DNA of 64,000 nt from DAHVFK01 sp963755395 (GCA_963755395.1 CAVWJJ010000003.1:124001-188000), one strand, 5' to 3'; counted from the first letter of the stretch, positions 16,910 to 27,299 are shown. Made by a program: numbers and translations. Notes: generated by a model not told the origin, from the letters alone.

Positions 16910-17994
16910 GCGAAGGCCGCGATCCAGCGTCGGTCGATGCGGTCCTTCCAGCGCCAGACCCACTCGCCTTCGGTCGCGAGCGGGCCCCAGGAGGCAATCG
17001 CGTAGCGAGCGCCGCAGCTGATCAGCGAAAGCGTGAAGGGCTGCGGCGTGTAGCTCTCGACGGGCCGTTCTTCGGCCGCGCGGCGCAGGTTGCGCGCCAG
17101 CACCGCGCCCTGGCGCACGGCGTACACGCCGGACCTGGGCAGCGCCGCGCCGAGCAGCGTGGCGGTATCGCCGGCGGCAAAGAGCTGCGGATGCGACAGA
17201 CTACGCAGCTTCTCGTCCACCAGCACGAACCCGTCCGGGTCTAGCGTCAGCCCGGTCTCGGCCAGCCAGGGCTGTGGCGCGGCGCCGGTGACCCATACCA
17301 GCGCGTCGAAGCCCCGCCGTTCGCCCCCGGCGCGCACCACGGGGCCGGGCGCGACCGCCTCCACCGCTGTCGACGGGTGCACGATCACCCCGGCGCGCGC
17401 CAGCGCGCGCGCGATGCGCCTTCCCAGGCGCGGCGCGAAAGCGGGACGGTCGGCGTACAGCTCCACTTCGCCCGCGCGCCCGCCAGCGGCGAGCGCACGC
17501 GTCATTGCCATCGCGAGCTCGACCCCGGCCGCGCCGCCGCCGGCGACCGCGATGCGCAGGGTCTGGCTGCGCCCGCGCGCGCGCAGCGCCTCCCAGGCGG
17601 CGACGAAGGGCTCGAACGGCTTGGCCGCGAGCGCGTGCTCCGCCGCGCCGGGCACCGTGGCGAAGCTCGGCAGCGAGCCGAGGTTGAGCGAAGCCAGGTC
17701 GTACTCGATCTCGCCGCCGCGCTCCAGGCGCGCCATGCGCCGCAGCGGATCGACGCTCGCGACGCGGTCGTAGACCACCGCCACTCCCGCGCGCGCCGCG
17801 AGCTGCGCCAGGTCGATCACGCACTCCCCCAGCGCGTAGTGCCCGGCGACCAGCCCGGGCAGCATGCCGGAGTACAGGTGATGGCGGTGGGGCGTGACCA
17901 GCGTGACGCGCGCGCCCTCGATCGGCGCACCGATCAGGCTGCGCAGCACGAAGGCGTGCGCGTGGCCTCCTCCCAGCAAAAGAAGCTGTTTCAC
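16906..17994 (-). CDS. NAD(P)/FAD-dependent oxidoreductase (NDH-2-like / SelD-associated type)
   Basis: 362 residues. Two dinucleotide folds: FAD-binding LLLGGGHAHAFVLRSL at the N-terminus and an NAD(P)H-binding IAVAGGGAAGVELAMAM at about 150-166. The FAD-contacting LFAAGDTATL is near residue 275. The GGGHAH start is typical of pyridine nucleotide-disulfide family members related to type II NADH dehydrogenase. Electron acceptor unknown. GTG at 17994 overlaps the stop of the acyl-CoA ligase upstream (GTGA), so the two are coupled. Confidence 0.85.
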   Translation of the reverse strand: MKQLLLLGGGHAHAFVLRSLIGAPIEGARVTLVTPHRHHLYSGMLPGLVAGHYALGECVIDLAQLAARAGVAVVYDRVASVDPLRRMARLERGGEIEYDLASLNLGSLPSFATVPGAAEHALAAKPFEPFVAAWEALRARGRSQTLRIAVAGGGAAGVELAMAMTRALAAGGRAGEVELYADRPAFAPRLGRRIARALARAGVIVHPSTAVEAVAPGPVVRAGGERRGFDALVWVTGAAPQPWLAETGLTLDPDGFVLVDEKLRSLSHPQLFAAGDTATLLGAALPRSGVYAVRQGAVLARNLRRAAEERPVESYTPQPFTLSLISCGARYAIASWGPLATEGEWVWRWKDRIDRRWIAAFA

Positions 17995-19606
17995 GCGCGC
18001 TTGCGCAATTCCTTGCGCTGCACCTTGCCGGTGGTGGTCATCGGCAGCGCGTCGATGAATTCGATCTCGCGCGGAGTCTCGTAGGGCGCGAGGCGCCCGC
18101 GCACGTGCTTTTGGATGTCTTCTTCCAGCGCCGCTCGAAGGCTGCTGCCCGGGCTGCAGCACGATGTAGGCCTTGACGATCGTGCCGCGCGTCTCGTCCG
18201 GCTTGCCGATCACCGCCGCGTTCGCCACCGCCGGATGCTTGACCAGGCAGGACTCGATCTCGGCCGGGCCGATGCGGTAGCCCGCCGCTCTTGATCACGT
18301 CGTCCGAGCGGCCCTGGTACCAGAGGTAGCCGTCCTCATCCATCGTGCGCCTGGTCGCCGGTCAGGCACCAGTCGCCGGCGAACTTGTCCGCGGTCGCCT
18401 GCGGGTTCTTCCAGTACTCGAGGAAGAACACCGGATCGCCGGCTCGATGCGAACGGCGATCTCTCCGAGCTCGCCGGAAGGACATTTCGTTTCCTTCGTC
18501 GTCGATGATCGCAACTCGATGTCCCGGGATACGGGCGCCCGATCGAGCCGGGCTTGACCGGCCAGGCCGACTGGCAGTTGCCGACGACGTAGTTGATCTC
18601 GGTCTGGCCGAACATCTCGTTGATGGTCACGCCGAGCTGCTCGCGCGCCCACTCGAACACGGTCGCGCCGACGCTCTCGCCCGCGCTCATGATCGAGCGC
18701 AGGTTGAGCCGGTACGTCGCGCGCGGCTCGGGCACCGTCTTCATCATCAGCTTGAGCGCGGTCGGGAAGAGGAAGCTGTTGCGCACCCCGTAGCGCTCGA
18801 GCAGATCGTAGGCCCGCTCGGCGTCGAAGCGGCCGCGGTAGCCCAGGATCGGGATGCCGAAATACAGCTCGGCAGCAGCGCGTCGAGCAGCCCGCCGGTC
18901 CAGGCCCAGTCGGCCGGCGACCAGAACAGATCGCCCTCCTTGCGGAAAGAAATCGTGCGAGTGCACGAAGCCCGGGATGTTGCCCAGCATCGCGCGCTGC
19001 GCCTGCAGCGCGCCCTTGGGCGCGCCGGTGGTGCCGCTGGTGTAGATGATCAGCGCCGGCTCGTCGGCCGCGGTGTCGAGACATTCGAAGTTGCGGCTCG
19101 CCTTCGCCAGCAGCGCGTCCCAGTCGTGCACGCCCGCCTCGCGCGCGCCGCCGACGCCGATCACGTGCCTGAGCTGCGGCAGGCGGTCGCGGATCGGCCA
19201 CAGGTTGGGCAGCGTGGTCGGCTCGACGATCGCCACGCTCGCGCCCGCGTTCTCCATCCGGTACTCCAGCGCGTCGGGCCCGAACAGGTGGCTACAGCGG
19301 CAGCGCGATCGCGCCCATCTGGAAGACGGCGACGTAAGCGACCGCGGTCTCGGGACGCTGCGGCAGGATGATCGCGACGCGGTCGCCGCGCTTCACCCCC
19401 AGCGCGCCGAGCGCGTTGGAGAGCCGGTTGGCCTGCTGCTGGACGTCCCAGAACGAGTACGCCGCGCGCGCCCCGGACTCGTCCTCCCAGTAAAGCGCGA
19501 AGCGGCTGCGCTCGGCGGCCCAGCGCCCGCAGCAGGCGCGCGCCATGTTGAAGCGCGCCGGCACCTGCCACTTGAAGGCGCGGTAGATCTCGTCGTAGCG
19601 GTTCAA
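17991..19606 (-). pseudogene. AMP-forming acyl-CoA synthetase, broken by several indels
   Basis: Adenylate-forming ligase about 530 residues long when frames are joined. Recognisable parts in order: the N-terminal EDESGARAAYSFWDVQQQANRL, GDRVAIILPQRPETA, the P-loop-like IIYTSGTTGAPKG, FGQTEINY (motif A5), the GYRGRSDDVIKSGG hinge region and a C-terminal TTTGKVQRKELRKR with the catalytic Lys. It activates a fatty or aromatic acid with ATP and CoA. The frame changes at least six times (for example near 19303, 18941, 18877, 18530, 18480 and 18300), mainly by single inserted bases. TTG at 19606 is the probable start. Coupled downstream to the FAD oxidoreductase. Confidence 0.75.
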
Positions 19607-19661
19607 CGGCTGCTCGTGCGGGCGCGGTCTTCCTGCCAGTTTATCACCGGCGCCCCGAGAT

Positions 19662-19772
19662 CTAGCTTGGCTTGGCGAGTATCCCGTTCATCTCCTCCCC
19701 GGTGAACGCGCGCAGGGTCTGCGAGCGGATGTTGCCCGCGGCGCCGACCGCCATCACGAACGCCGCAGCGGG
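19662..19772 (-). pseudogene. C-terminal fragment of a GYD-domain-like protein
   Basis: About 36 codons ending at a TAG (19662-19664) read AAFVMAVGAAGNIRSQTLRA followed by FTGEEMNGILAKPS. This resembles the conserved C-terminus of small GYD-domain proteins. No start or N-terminal two thirds exist, because the FAD oxidase stop is at 19773. It is either a deletion remnant or an assembly join. Family assignment is from memory of the motif and is tentative. Confidence 0.4.
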
Positions 19773-21160
19773 TTAAGTCGTGGGCCGTATGTTCTGGTTC
19801 ACGCGGAACAGGTTCTGCGGATCGTATTTCTTCTTCACCGTCGCGAGGCGGTCGTAGTTGTCGCGGAACGACGCCTGCACCCGCTCCTGTCCCTCGTCCA
19901 TCATGAAGTTGACGTACGCGCCGCCCGCGGAGTACGGGTGCACGCGCGTCGAAGTAGTCCTTGCACCATGTCGGTAGATCGACCCCGTGTTGGCCGGATC
20001 CGGGTCGACGCCAACGATCACAAGCGCCAAGTTGGCGTCGCGGTAGCTGAAGGCCGTGTCGTGTCTGGCCGACGCCGTGCGCGGCGCCGTCGATCGGATA
20101 GATGTGGATCGTGCGACAGCGGGGTCGGAGCGCCACGCCATGCGCGGCGTGCGCGGCAATCGCCTCGTCGCTCGAACTCCTTGGCGAAGTCGGCGCGCCA
20201 ATACCACTGCAGTCCCGGCGGAACAGCGGGTCGAACAGGCTTTGCAGCGACGGGAAACGGCATCGGACCGACGTGATCGAGCAGCGGCTTGCCGACCGAA
20301 CGCATGGCCTGGGTCGCCTTTTCCGCCTCCTCGGGCGAAGCCCGTCGAGCACCAGATCACCGCGCACACCTTCTTGGGTGCAGCCCGGGAGGAAACAGCG
20401 GTACGGGCGGGACAGTCAGGAAAGCGAAGAAGCCGCTGACGTCCTCGGGTGCCGTAACGAATGAATTCCTGGTACGCCTTCATGACCTCGGGCGTCTGCT
20501 CGAGCGGCCAGAACGTCGGGCCGGCGATACACCGTGTCGACCGGATGCAGGCGGAACACGAACGACGTCACGATGCCGAAGTTGCCGCCGCCGCCGCGCA
20601 CCGCCCAGAACAGATCGGCGTTTGCGCTCTCGTTGGCGGTTACGAAACTGCCGTCGGCCAGCACCATGTCGACTTCGAGCAGGTTGTCGATCGCAAGGCC
20701 GTAGGGCCGTGTCAGATGGCCGATGCCGCCGCCCAGCGTGAGGCCGGCGACCCCGGTGCTGGCGACGGTGCCGCCCGGAGTCGCCATACCGAACGCGTGC
20801 GTCGCGTGGTCCATGTCCCCGCCGGTGCAGCCCGGCTGGACGCGCACGGTGCGCGCGGCAGGATCGACGCGGATGCCTTTCATGCGCGACAGGTCGATCA
20901 CCAGCCCGTCGTCGCACATGCCCAGCCCGGCGCCGTTATGGCCGCCGCCGCGCACCGCGAGTCAGCAGCTTGTGCTCGCGCGCAAAGCCCACCGCCGCCA
21001 TGACATCGGCAACGTCGTTGCAGCACGCGATCAGCGCCGGGCGCTTGTCGATCATTCCGTTGTAAACCTTGCGCGCGGCGTCGTATTCCGCGTCCCCCGG
21101 TTGCACCAGCGTACCGCGCAGCTGGGTCTTAAACGGCGCAATGGATTGCTCGCTCAGCAT
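19773..21160 (-). pseudogene. FAD-linked (BBE/PCMH-type) oxidase, broken by several indels
   Basis: Reads as a ~460-residue berberine-bridge-like flavoprotein once frames are joined. Key parts: MLSEQSIAPFKTQLRG start, RPALIACCNDVADVMAAVGFARE, the FAD-binding RGGGHNGAGLGMCDDGLVIDLS with the His that can carry covalent FAD, TGVAGLTLGGGIGHLTRPYGL, and the C-terminal YDPQNLFRVNQNIRP typical of BBE enzymes. It oxidises an unknown substrate with O2. ATG at 21160 has an excellent GGAGGAGGAG upstream. The frame changes repeatedly between 20960 and 19930. The net shift is +2 bases. Confidence 0.75.
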
Positions 21161-21314
21161 GACTAGCTCCTCCTCCTCGTGGTCGATCCCGCCGCCGCGC
21201 TGCGCGCCCATCGCGCGCGGGGTGGCCGGAAGCTCTCAACCAAGCCTAGCCCATGCGCCACCGCGCAGCATCGACAGGATTGATCAATCAGCGCCGTGCA
21301 AGGTCGCGCGACAA

Positions 21315-21334
21315 AATAGTCAGAACTGACTATT
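21315..21334. promoter_or_regulatory. Perfect 9-bp inverted repeat, likely operator
   Basis: AATAGTCAG-AA-CTGACTATT lies between the divergent FAD oxidase (start 21160) and DUF4242 gene (start 21369). Arms match perfectly and the size and shape suit a dimeric regulator such as a TetR- or MarR-family protein. No such regulator is adjacent. Confidence 0.5.
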
Positions 21335-21368
21335 CACCGGAGGTGGAAGATCAGGTAGAAGTGCTCGC

Positions 21369-21626
21369 ATGCCCCTGTTCCTGATCGAACGGAACTTTGC
21401 CGAACAGGTCGAGATCAGCGCTTCGGACGCGGAAGCGATTCGCCGCGTAAACGACGAAGTCGGCGTGGAGTGGCTGTTCTCGTTCCTGAGCGCGAACAAG
21501 AAGAAGACCTATTGCCTGTACGAGAGCCCGAGCGTGGAAGCGATTCGCGAGGCGGCGCGCAGGCTTAACATTCCCGCCGACGCTGTAATCGAGGTGACGC
21601 AGCTCCGTCCCGAGGCGATCGCCTAG
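21369..21626 (+). CDS. DUF4242 small protein
   Basis: 85 residues. The sequence MPLFLIERNFAEQVEIS, then KKKTYCLYESPSVEAIREAARRLNIPADAVIEV, is the DUF4242 pattern: a ferredoxin-like fold related to the nickel-binding SCO4226 of Streptomyces. A metal or electrophile-related role is possible but not shown. It sits 35 bp after the 9-bp inverted repeat and ends 15 bp from the stop of the convergent LuxR-type gene. Confidence 0.8.
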   Translation: MPLFLIERNFAEQVEISASDAEAIRRVNDEVGVEWLFSFLSANKKKTYCLYESPSVEAIREAARRLNIPADAVIEVTQLRPEAIA

Positions 21627-21641
21627 CGTCGGGGCGCGCGG

Positions 21642-24600
21642 CTATTTCTCGAGCAGGGAGTTCCTCACCGCGAACGCCGCCGCTTCGGCGCGGTTGGCGG
21701 TATTGGTCTTCGTGAGAATGCTGCGCACGTGGTTCGCGACCGTATTCGGGCTGAGGAACAGGCGCTCGCCGATCTCGCGATTTGCCTTGCCCAGCGCGAC
21801 CAGCTTAAGCACCTCGACCTCGCGCCGGCTCAATCCCGCAGGGAAGCGTACCGCCAGCAGTCGCTGGCCGGGCGCAAGCGTCCGTGCCAATCCCTCGGCG
21901 CGCGCGCTGAGCGCAGCCATGCCGAGCTCACGTGCGGCGCACTGCGCCTGCTCGAGCAGCGCAGTCGCGCGTTCGCGGTCGCCCGCTTCGCCGCGCGCAA
22001 CCAGCAGCTCCGCATAGCGAAAGCGAGTATGCGCGAGCCAGGGCCTTGCCTCCTGGCGTGCGTTCATCTCAAGCGCGGACTCGAAGTGGCGCTCCGCGCC
22101 CTCCCAGTTACCCATGGTCGTCGCCAGCATGCCCAGATAGCGCGCCGCCGCGCCGTAGCAGGCAACGTTCGGGCTCGCCACGATGTTGATCCCGTCGTAG
22201 GGCGCAAGAAAACGGTACAGCTCGTCCGCGCGCACGGCGTCGCCCAGAAACACGCACACCTCGGCCAAGTAGCTGAGCGACGCGGTCCAGGACGCGTCGC
22301 GCGGCAGGCTCGCGAAGCAATGATCGGCGACCGCGTCGAACACCGCACGCGCCTCCTGCCTCATCCCCAGCTCAGCATAGATCGCCGCGAGTCCGGGCCG
22401 CCAAGTCGCGCCCTGGGTCGTGCCGCGCACGAACTCGGCGAGCAGCTCGACGGTCTCGCCCAGGCGACCTTGCTCGCGCCGCAGGCTGAAGATCTGCACT
22501 CCGTAGACGCCCAGCGCCTCCAAGCTGGGCATGTTCCGTCCCAGCGCCAGCGCCTCTTGCGCGCGGCGCTCGCTTTCTTCGAAGCGCCCGCCCACCAGCG
22601 CTAGCATCGCGTGAGTCACTACGGTCATGTAGCGGTAGAACGGCTGGCGCAGCTCGTCGGCCGTGCGCGCAAAGCCCGTCAGCTCGGCCGATACTGCGTG
22701 CAGGTCGCCGACCTCGATCATGTCCAGTAGGCGCCAGGCAGCAGCCTCGGCCGCGCCCTCCTTGTCCCCCACCTCCTCGGCCAGCCGAACCGCCTCGCTC
22801 GCGTTCGCGATCCGCAGTGCCAAGCGTTCGGGATGTCCGCGCGAAGACCCATCCGCGCGCAGCGCGACCGCGATGGTCGCGCGGTCGCCGAGCCTTCGCG
22901 CCATCGCTACCGCCTGTTCGCTGATCCGGATGCCGCGCTCGCTCTCGCCGCTGAAGATGAGCGCCCGCGCGAGCGAGGCGAGCACCTGCGCCTTGAGGAT
23001 GCTGTCGCCCTCGCCGAGACCCGACAGCGCCTCGCCAAGCAACCGTGCCGCCGTGGTGCCCGACAGGCCCGGGCGCCAGGTCGCCGCCTCGAAGGCGCGC
23101 GCCGCGCGCGCGAGCTCTTCGGCCAGACCGAGCGCCTTGGCGCTGCCGGCGACCTCCTCGAGTATCCGCAGCGCCGGAAGATCTTCGCCCGCCTTGACCA
23201 GTGCGCTGCCGAGCGCGATTTGCAGCTCCAGCCGCTGGGCTGCCGGCACGGGCGCAGCGCCTTCGAGCGCCTGCAGCGCCAGCCGATAGAGGCGTACCGC
23301 TTCCTCGGGCGCGAACAGGCGGTCGGCGTGCTCTGCCGCGCGCCGCGCGTAGTCGGCTGCTTTCAGCGCGTCGCCGCCGGGCAGCGCCGCGCAGTAGTGA
23401 TACGCGAGGGCAGACAAGTGCGGCGCCGGATCGTGGCCATACAGCGCCTCCAGCGCGGAGCCGATGCGCAAATGAAGGCCGGAGCGGCGCGGCGCTGGCT
23501 GCTCCTCGTACAGCGTCTCGCGGATCAGCGCGTGCCGGAACTGGTAGGTGCCCCGCGTCGCGCGCTCGTCGATCATCGACGCCGCGAGCGCCTCCTCGAG
23601 CGCCGCGCTACAGCGCCCGAGGGCCGGCGGATCGAGCAGGCGGTCGAGGATCGGCTGGCTGAAACTGCGCCCGATCACAGCGGCCGCCGCCAGCACTTCG
23701 TTGCAGGCGGCCGAGAGCCGGTTGAGGCGCGTGCCGATGACTTCCCGGATGCCTTCGGGGATGCGCGGCGGGGCGGACGCGAGCGTGCCATCTTGCATCA
23801 GGAAGCGAGTCATCTCTGCGACGAACAAGGGATTGCCTTCGGTCTGCGCGTGCACCTCGGAGAGCAGCTTGGAAGGCGGCGCTTGGCCAGAGGCGGCGGC
23901 GATGAATTGTCTGGTTTCGTCGCGGCTAAGGCCGGTGAGGCGCAGCCGGACGAAGCAGGCATGGCGCGCAAGCTCGCCCAAGCTGTTCGACAGCGGATGC
24001 TGACGCGACAGCTCGATGTCGCGATAGGTGCCGAGCACCAGGAGCCTGCTCGTGGTGATCTCCGCGGCGAGGAACTCGAGCAGCCGCAGTGACGGCGCGT
24101 CCGCCCAGTGAAGGTTGTCCAGGATCAGAAGCTGCGGACGATCCTGCGCGGCGCGCTTCCATAGCCCTGCGATGGCCTCCAGCAGCCGCAGGCGCGCCTG
24201 TGAATCCGTATCCATCGCGCTCGGCCGCAGCGCGGGCACCCTTTCCACGAGATCCGGCACCACGTCGGCGATCAGATCCAGGCCGGCGCCAGCCGCCGCA
24301 CGTAACGCGTCCGCGTCTCGGCCCGAGGCGTAGCCACGGATCAGCTTGACCCACGGCCAATACGGCGGCGCGCCGGGTTCCTCGTAGCAGCGTCCCCAGA
24401 GCACCTCGACGCCGAGCTGCCCCGCGTGATGTGCGAGCATCTCCGCGGTATGCGTCTTGCCGATCCCCGGATCTCCGGCCAGCATGGCGATCCGCCCCCG
24501 TCCCCGGAGCGTCTGGTCCAGGGCCTCGCTCAGCACCCGGAGCTCGCGCACGCGGCCGACAAACAGAGTGCCCGAGCCGATCGCGGCGGGAGCAAGGACG

Positions 24601-24707
24601 CGCTCGGAAGCCGACCCGACCAACGCGTTTCCGCACGCGTCGCAGTACGCGGCGTCGGGCCGATTTTCCCGGCCGCAACGGGGACACGGTAACTGCGCAC
24701 GTTCCAT
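21642..24707 (-). CDS. Large LuxR-type regulator with zinc ribbon, AAA ATPase and TPR-like region
   Basis: 1021 residues. Residues 1-30 form a zinc ribbon (CPRCGREN...CDACGNAL). The ATPase follows: Walker A AGDPGIGKTHTAEML, Walker B LLILDNLHWAD, sensor LVLGTYRDIEL, so a STAND/MalT-like NTPase. A long helical repeat region spans about 400-940. A C-terminal LuxR HTH (LSRREVEVLKLVALGKANREIG, LFLSPNTVANHVRSIL) ends the protein. Expected to be a ligand- and ATP-dependent transcription activator. Ligand and targets unknown; the neighbouring DUF4242 and FAD oxidase genes are candidates. ATG at 24707 has AGGAG upstream; longer starts lack family support. Confidence 0.88.
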   Translation of the reverse strand: MERAQLPCPRCGRENRPDAAYCDACGNALVGSASERVLAPAAIGSGTLFVGRVRELRVLSEALDQTLRGRGRIAMLAGDPGIGKTHTAEMLAHHAGQLGVEVLWGRCYEEPGAPPYWPWVKLIRGYASGRDADALRAAAGAGLDLIADVVPDLVERVPALRPSAMDTDSQARLRLLEAIAGLWKRAAQDRPQLLILDNLHWADAPSLRLLEFLAAEITTSRLLVLGTYRDIELSRQHPLSNSLGELARHACFVRLRLTGLSRDETRQFIAAASGQAPPSKLLSEVHAQTEGNPLFVAEMTRFLMQDGTLASAPPRIPEGIREVIGTRLNRLSAACNEVLAAAAVIGRSFSQPILDRLLDPPALGRCSAALEEALAASMIDERATRGTYQFRHALIRETLYEEQPAPRRSGLHLRIGSALEALYGHDPAPHLSALAYHYCAALPGGDALKAADYARRAAEHADRLFAPEEAVRLYRLALQALEGAAPVPAAQRLELQIALGSALVKAGEDLPALRILEEVAGSAKALGLAEELARAARAFEAATWRPGLSGTTAARLLGEALSGLGEGDSILKAQVLASLARALIFSGESERGIRISEQAVAMARRLGDRATIAVALRADGSSRGHPERLALRIANASEAVRLAEEVGDKEGAAEAAAWRLLDMIEVGDLHAVSAELTGFARTADELRQPFYRYMTVVTHAMLALVGGRFEESERRAQEALALGRNMPSLEALGVYGVQIFSLRREQGRLGETVELLAEFVRGTTQGATWRPGLAAIYAELGMRQEARAVFDAVADHCFASLPRDASWTASLSYLAEVCVFLGDAVRADELYRFLAPYDGINIVASPNVACYGAAARYLGMLATTMGNWEGAERHFESALEMNARQEARPWLAHTRFRYAELLVARGEAGDRERATALLEQAQCAARELGMAALSARAEGLARTLAPGQRLLAVRFPAGLSRREVEVLKLVALGKANREIGERLFLSPNTVANHVRSILTKTNTANRAEAAAFAVRNSLLEK

Positions 24708-24848
24708 CTTCGGCTCCTGCGTCTGCAACCGAAGGCTCGAATGCGGTATGCTGACACGAAGCGGCGCGCGGTGTAACTCCCCGGGGCTCGCAGCCGAAGC
24801 TTGCCGCATAATCCCAGCTTTCCGGCCCGCGACCAAGGATTCCCGCAG

Positions 24849-25520
24849 ATGCCCCTCGACGCGCTTGTTTTCGACGCCTACGGAACGCTGTTCGACGTGC
24901 ACGCGGTGGTGCAGCGTTGCGACAAGTTCTGGCCCGGCAAGGGCGCGCAGCTGTCGCAGCTCTGGCGCGCGAAGCAGCTCGAGTACAGCTGGCTGCGCAG
25001 CCTGATGGGGCGCTACCAGCCGTTCTCGGCGCTCACGCGCGACGCGCTCGGCTACGCCTGCGAGTCGCTCGGCCTGGCGCTGAACGACAAGCAGGCGAAG
25101 TCGCTGCTGGAGGAGTACCTCAACCTCGCGCCCTACCCCGATGTCCCGCCGGCGCTGCCGGAGCTGCGGCGCGACGGCAGGAAGCTTGCGATCCTGACCA
25201 ACGGCTCGCCCGACATGATCGAGCCGCTGGTGAAGAACCGCGGCCTGCAGGCGAGCTTCGACGCGGTGCTGAGCGTCGACGGACTGAAAGTCTTCAAGCC
25301 CGCGCCACGGGTTTACCAGCTCGCGGTCGACACGCTGCGCGTGCCCGCGGCCAACATCGGCTTCGTGTCGTCCAACTGCTGGGACGCGCTCGGCGCCAAG
25401 GCATTCGGCTTCAACGTCTATTGGATCAACCGCGGCGGTGCGCCGGTGGACCGCCTGGGCTTTCAGCCCGACGGCATGCTGCAAGGGCTTGGCGACCTGC
25501 CCGAGAGGATCGGGCGCTGA
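24849..25520 (+). CDS. Type II haloacid dehalogenase (HAD superfamily)
   Basis: 223 residues. Nucleophile Asp10 in LVFDAYGTLFD, the LTNGSPDMI motif II region, the Lys in DGLKVFKPAPRVY and motif IV SSNCWDALGAKAFGF. The pattern is that of L-2-haloacid dehalogenases, which hydrolyse 2-haloacids to hydroxyacids. ATG at 24849 with AAGGA upstream. Divergent from the LuxR-type gene; overlaps the NUDIX gene by one base (TGATG). Confidence 0.9.
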   Translation: MPLDALVFDAYGTLFDVHAVVQRCDKFWPGKGAQLSQLWRAKQLEYSWLRSLMGRYQPFSALTRDALGYACESLGLALNDKQAKSLLEEYLNLAPYPDVPPALPELRRDGRKLAILTNGSPDMIEPLVKNRGLQASFDAVLSVDGLKVFKPAPRVYQLAVDTLRVPAANIGFVSSNCWDALGAKAFGFNVYWINRGGAPVDRLGFQPDGMLQGLGDLPERIGR

Positions 25521-26053
25521 TGAAGTTCTGTTCCAATTGCGGCGCGCCGGTGAGCCGGCGCGTGCCGCCCGGCGACAGCCTGCCGCGCTTCGTGTGCGAT
25601 GCCTGCGGCGAGATCCATTACCAGAACCCCAGGCTGGTGGTAGGCAGCATCCCGGTTTGGGAAACGCGCGTGCTGCTGTGCCGGCGCGCGATCGAGCCGC
25701 GCTACGGCTACTGGACGCTGCCCGCCGGGTTCATGGAGAACGACGAGACCGCCGGCCAGGCGGCGCTGCGCGAGACGCTCGAGGAGGCCGGTGCGCAAAT
25801 CGAGCTGGGCGACCCGTTCAGCATGATCTCGGTGCCGCGCGTCAACCAGGTGCACCTGTTCTACTGCGCGCGGCTGCGCGACCTGGAGTTCAAGCCCGGC
25901 GAAGAGAGCCTGGAGGTCGCGCTGTTCGAGGAGGCGCAGATCCCGTGGCAGGACATCGCCTTCCGCACCGTGGGTCTGACGCTCAAGCACTGGTTCGCCG
26001 ACCGCAGGCGCGGCAGCTTCGCCTTTCACGCCGAGGACATCGCGCCGCGCTAG
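25520..26053 (+). CDS. NUDIX hydrolase with N-terminal zinc ribbon
   Basis: 177 residues. Zinc ribbon MKFCSNCGAPV...FVCDACGEIHYQNPR at 1-40 and a NUDIX box (GFMENDETAGQAALRETLEEAG) at about 72-93 with intact catalytic glutamates. Resembles short NudC/ADP-ribose pyrophosphatase-like enzymes that clean up nucleotide derivatives. Coupled to the HAD gene. Ends in a short convergent overlap with amt. Confidence 0.9.
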   Translation: MKFCSNCGAPVSRRVPPGDSLPRFVCDACGEIHYQNPRLVVGSIPVWETRVLLCRRAIEPRYGYWTLPAGFMENDETAGQAALRETLEEAGAQIELGDPFSMISVPRVNQVHLFYCARLRDLEFKPGEESLEVALFEEAQIPWQDIAFRTVGLTLKHWFADRRRGSFAFHAEDIAPR

Positions 26054-27258
26054 CGCCGCTCGACGACTTCGGCCGAGGCCGAGATGCGGTGGATCGACAG
26101 GTCCGCGCCGTTGAACTCCTCCTCCTCGCCCAGCCGCAGGCCGACGCGGCCTTGAGCGCGCCGTAGACCAGGAGCCCGCCGCCGAGCGCGAGCGCGATGC
26201 CGAGCAGCGTGCCGGCGAGCTGCGACATGCAAGACTCACCCCGCCCAGGCCGCCCAGCGCCTTGGCGCCGAAGATTCCCGCGGCGATGCCGCCCCAGGCG
26301 CCGCACAGCCCGTGCAGCGGCCACACGCCGAGCACGTCGTCGATCTTCCAGCGGTTCTGCGTCAGCGTGAACATGTAGACGAACAGCCCCCGGCCACCGC
26401 GCCGATGACCAGCGCGCCGACGCGGATGCATCGACGTCCGAGCCCGCGCAGATCGCGACCAGCCCGGCCAGCGGGCCGTTGTGCACGAAGCCCGGGTCGT
26501 TGCGGCCCGCCACCAGCGCGGCCAGCGTGCCGCCGGCCATCGCCATCAGCGAGTTGATCGCGACCAGGCCGCTGATCTTGTCGATGCGTCTGCGCGCACA
26601 TGACGTTGAAGCCGAACCAGCCGACCGTCAGGATCCACGCGCCCAGCGCGAGGAACGGAATGCTACGACGGCGGATGCGCGGCGATGCGGCCCTCCTTGC
26701 GTGTAGCGGCCGCGCCGCGCGCCGAGCAGCAGCACCGCGGCCAGGCCGATCCAGCCGCCGACCGCATGCACCACCACCGAGCCGGCGAAGTCGTGGAACT
26801 CGGCGCCGAAATGCGCCTGCAGCCAGGCCTGCATGCCGAAGTGGTGGTTCCAGGCGATGCCTTCGAAGAACGGGTAGACAAAGCCCACCAGCAGCACAGG
26901 TGGCGACCAGCTGCGGATAGAAGCGCGCGCGCTCGGCGATGCCGCCCGAGACGATGGCCGGCACCGCGGCGGCGAAGGTCAGCAGGAAGAAGAACCGCAC
27001 CAGCTCGTAGCCGTTGCTCTGGGCCAGGTGCTCGGCGCCGGTAAAGAAGGTGACGCCGTAGGCGATGCCGTAGCCGACGAAGAAATACGCCACCGTCGAG
27101 ACGCAGAAGTCGGACAGGATCTTGACCAGCGCGTTGACCTGGTTCTTCTTGCGCACCGTGCCGAGTTCGAGAAAGGCGAAGCCCGCGTGCATGGCGAGCA
27201 CCAGGATGGCGCCCAGCAGGATGAACAGCACGTCGGATCCCGATTTGAGCCCCTGCAT
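26050..27258 (-). pseudogene. amt: Ammonium transporter, broken by several indels
   Basis: Amt/MEP-family channel of about 400 residues when frames are joined. Seen in order: GSDVLFILLGAILVLAMHAGFAFLE, GYGIAYGVTFFTG, IVSGGIAERARFYP, FEGIAWNHH, DFAGSVVVHAVGG (with the conserved Asp and first pore His), LGAWILTVGWFGFN, HGLCGAWGGIAAGIFG (second pore His) and a cytoplasmic EEEFNGADLSIHR tail. ATG at 27258 has GGGGAGGAG. About six frame changes occur between 26900 and 26150 with zero net shift. A glnK gene is not adjacent. Confidence 0.8.
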
Positions 27259-27299
27259 GAACTCCTCCCCGGAAGACTTGTTCTAAGCAATTGTGCGGC

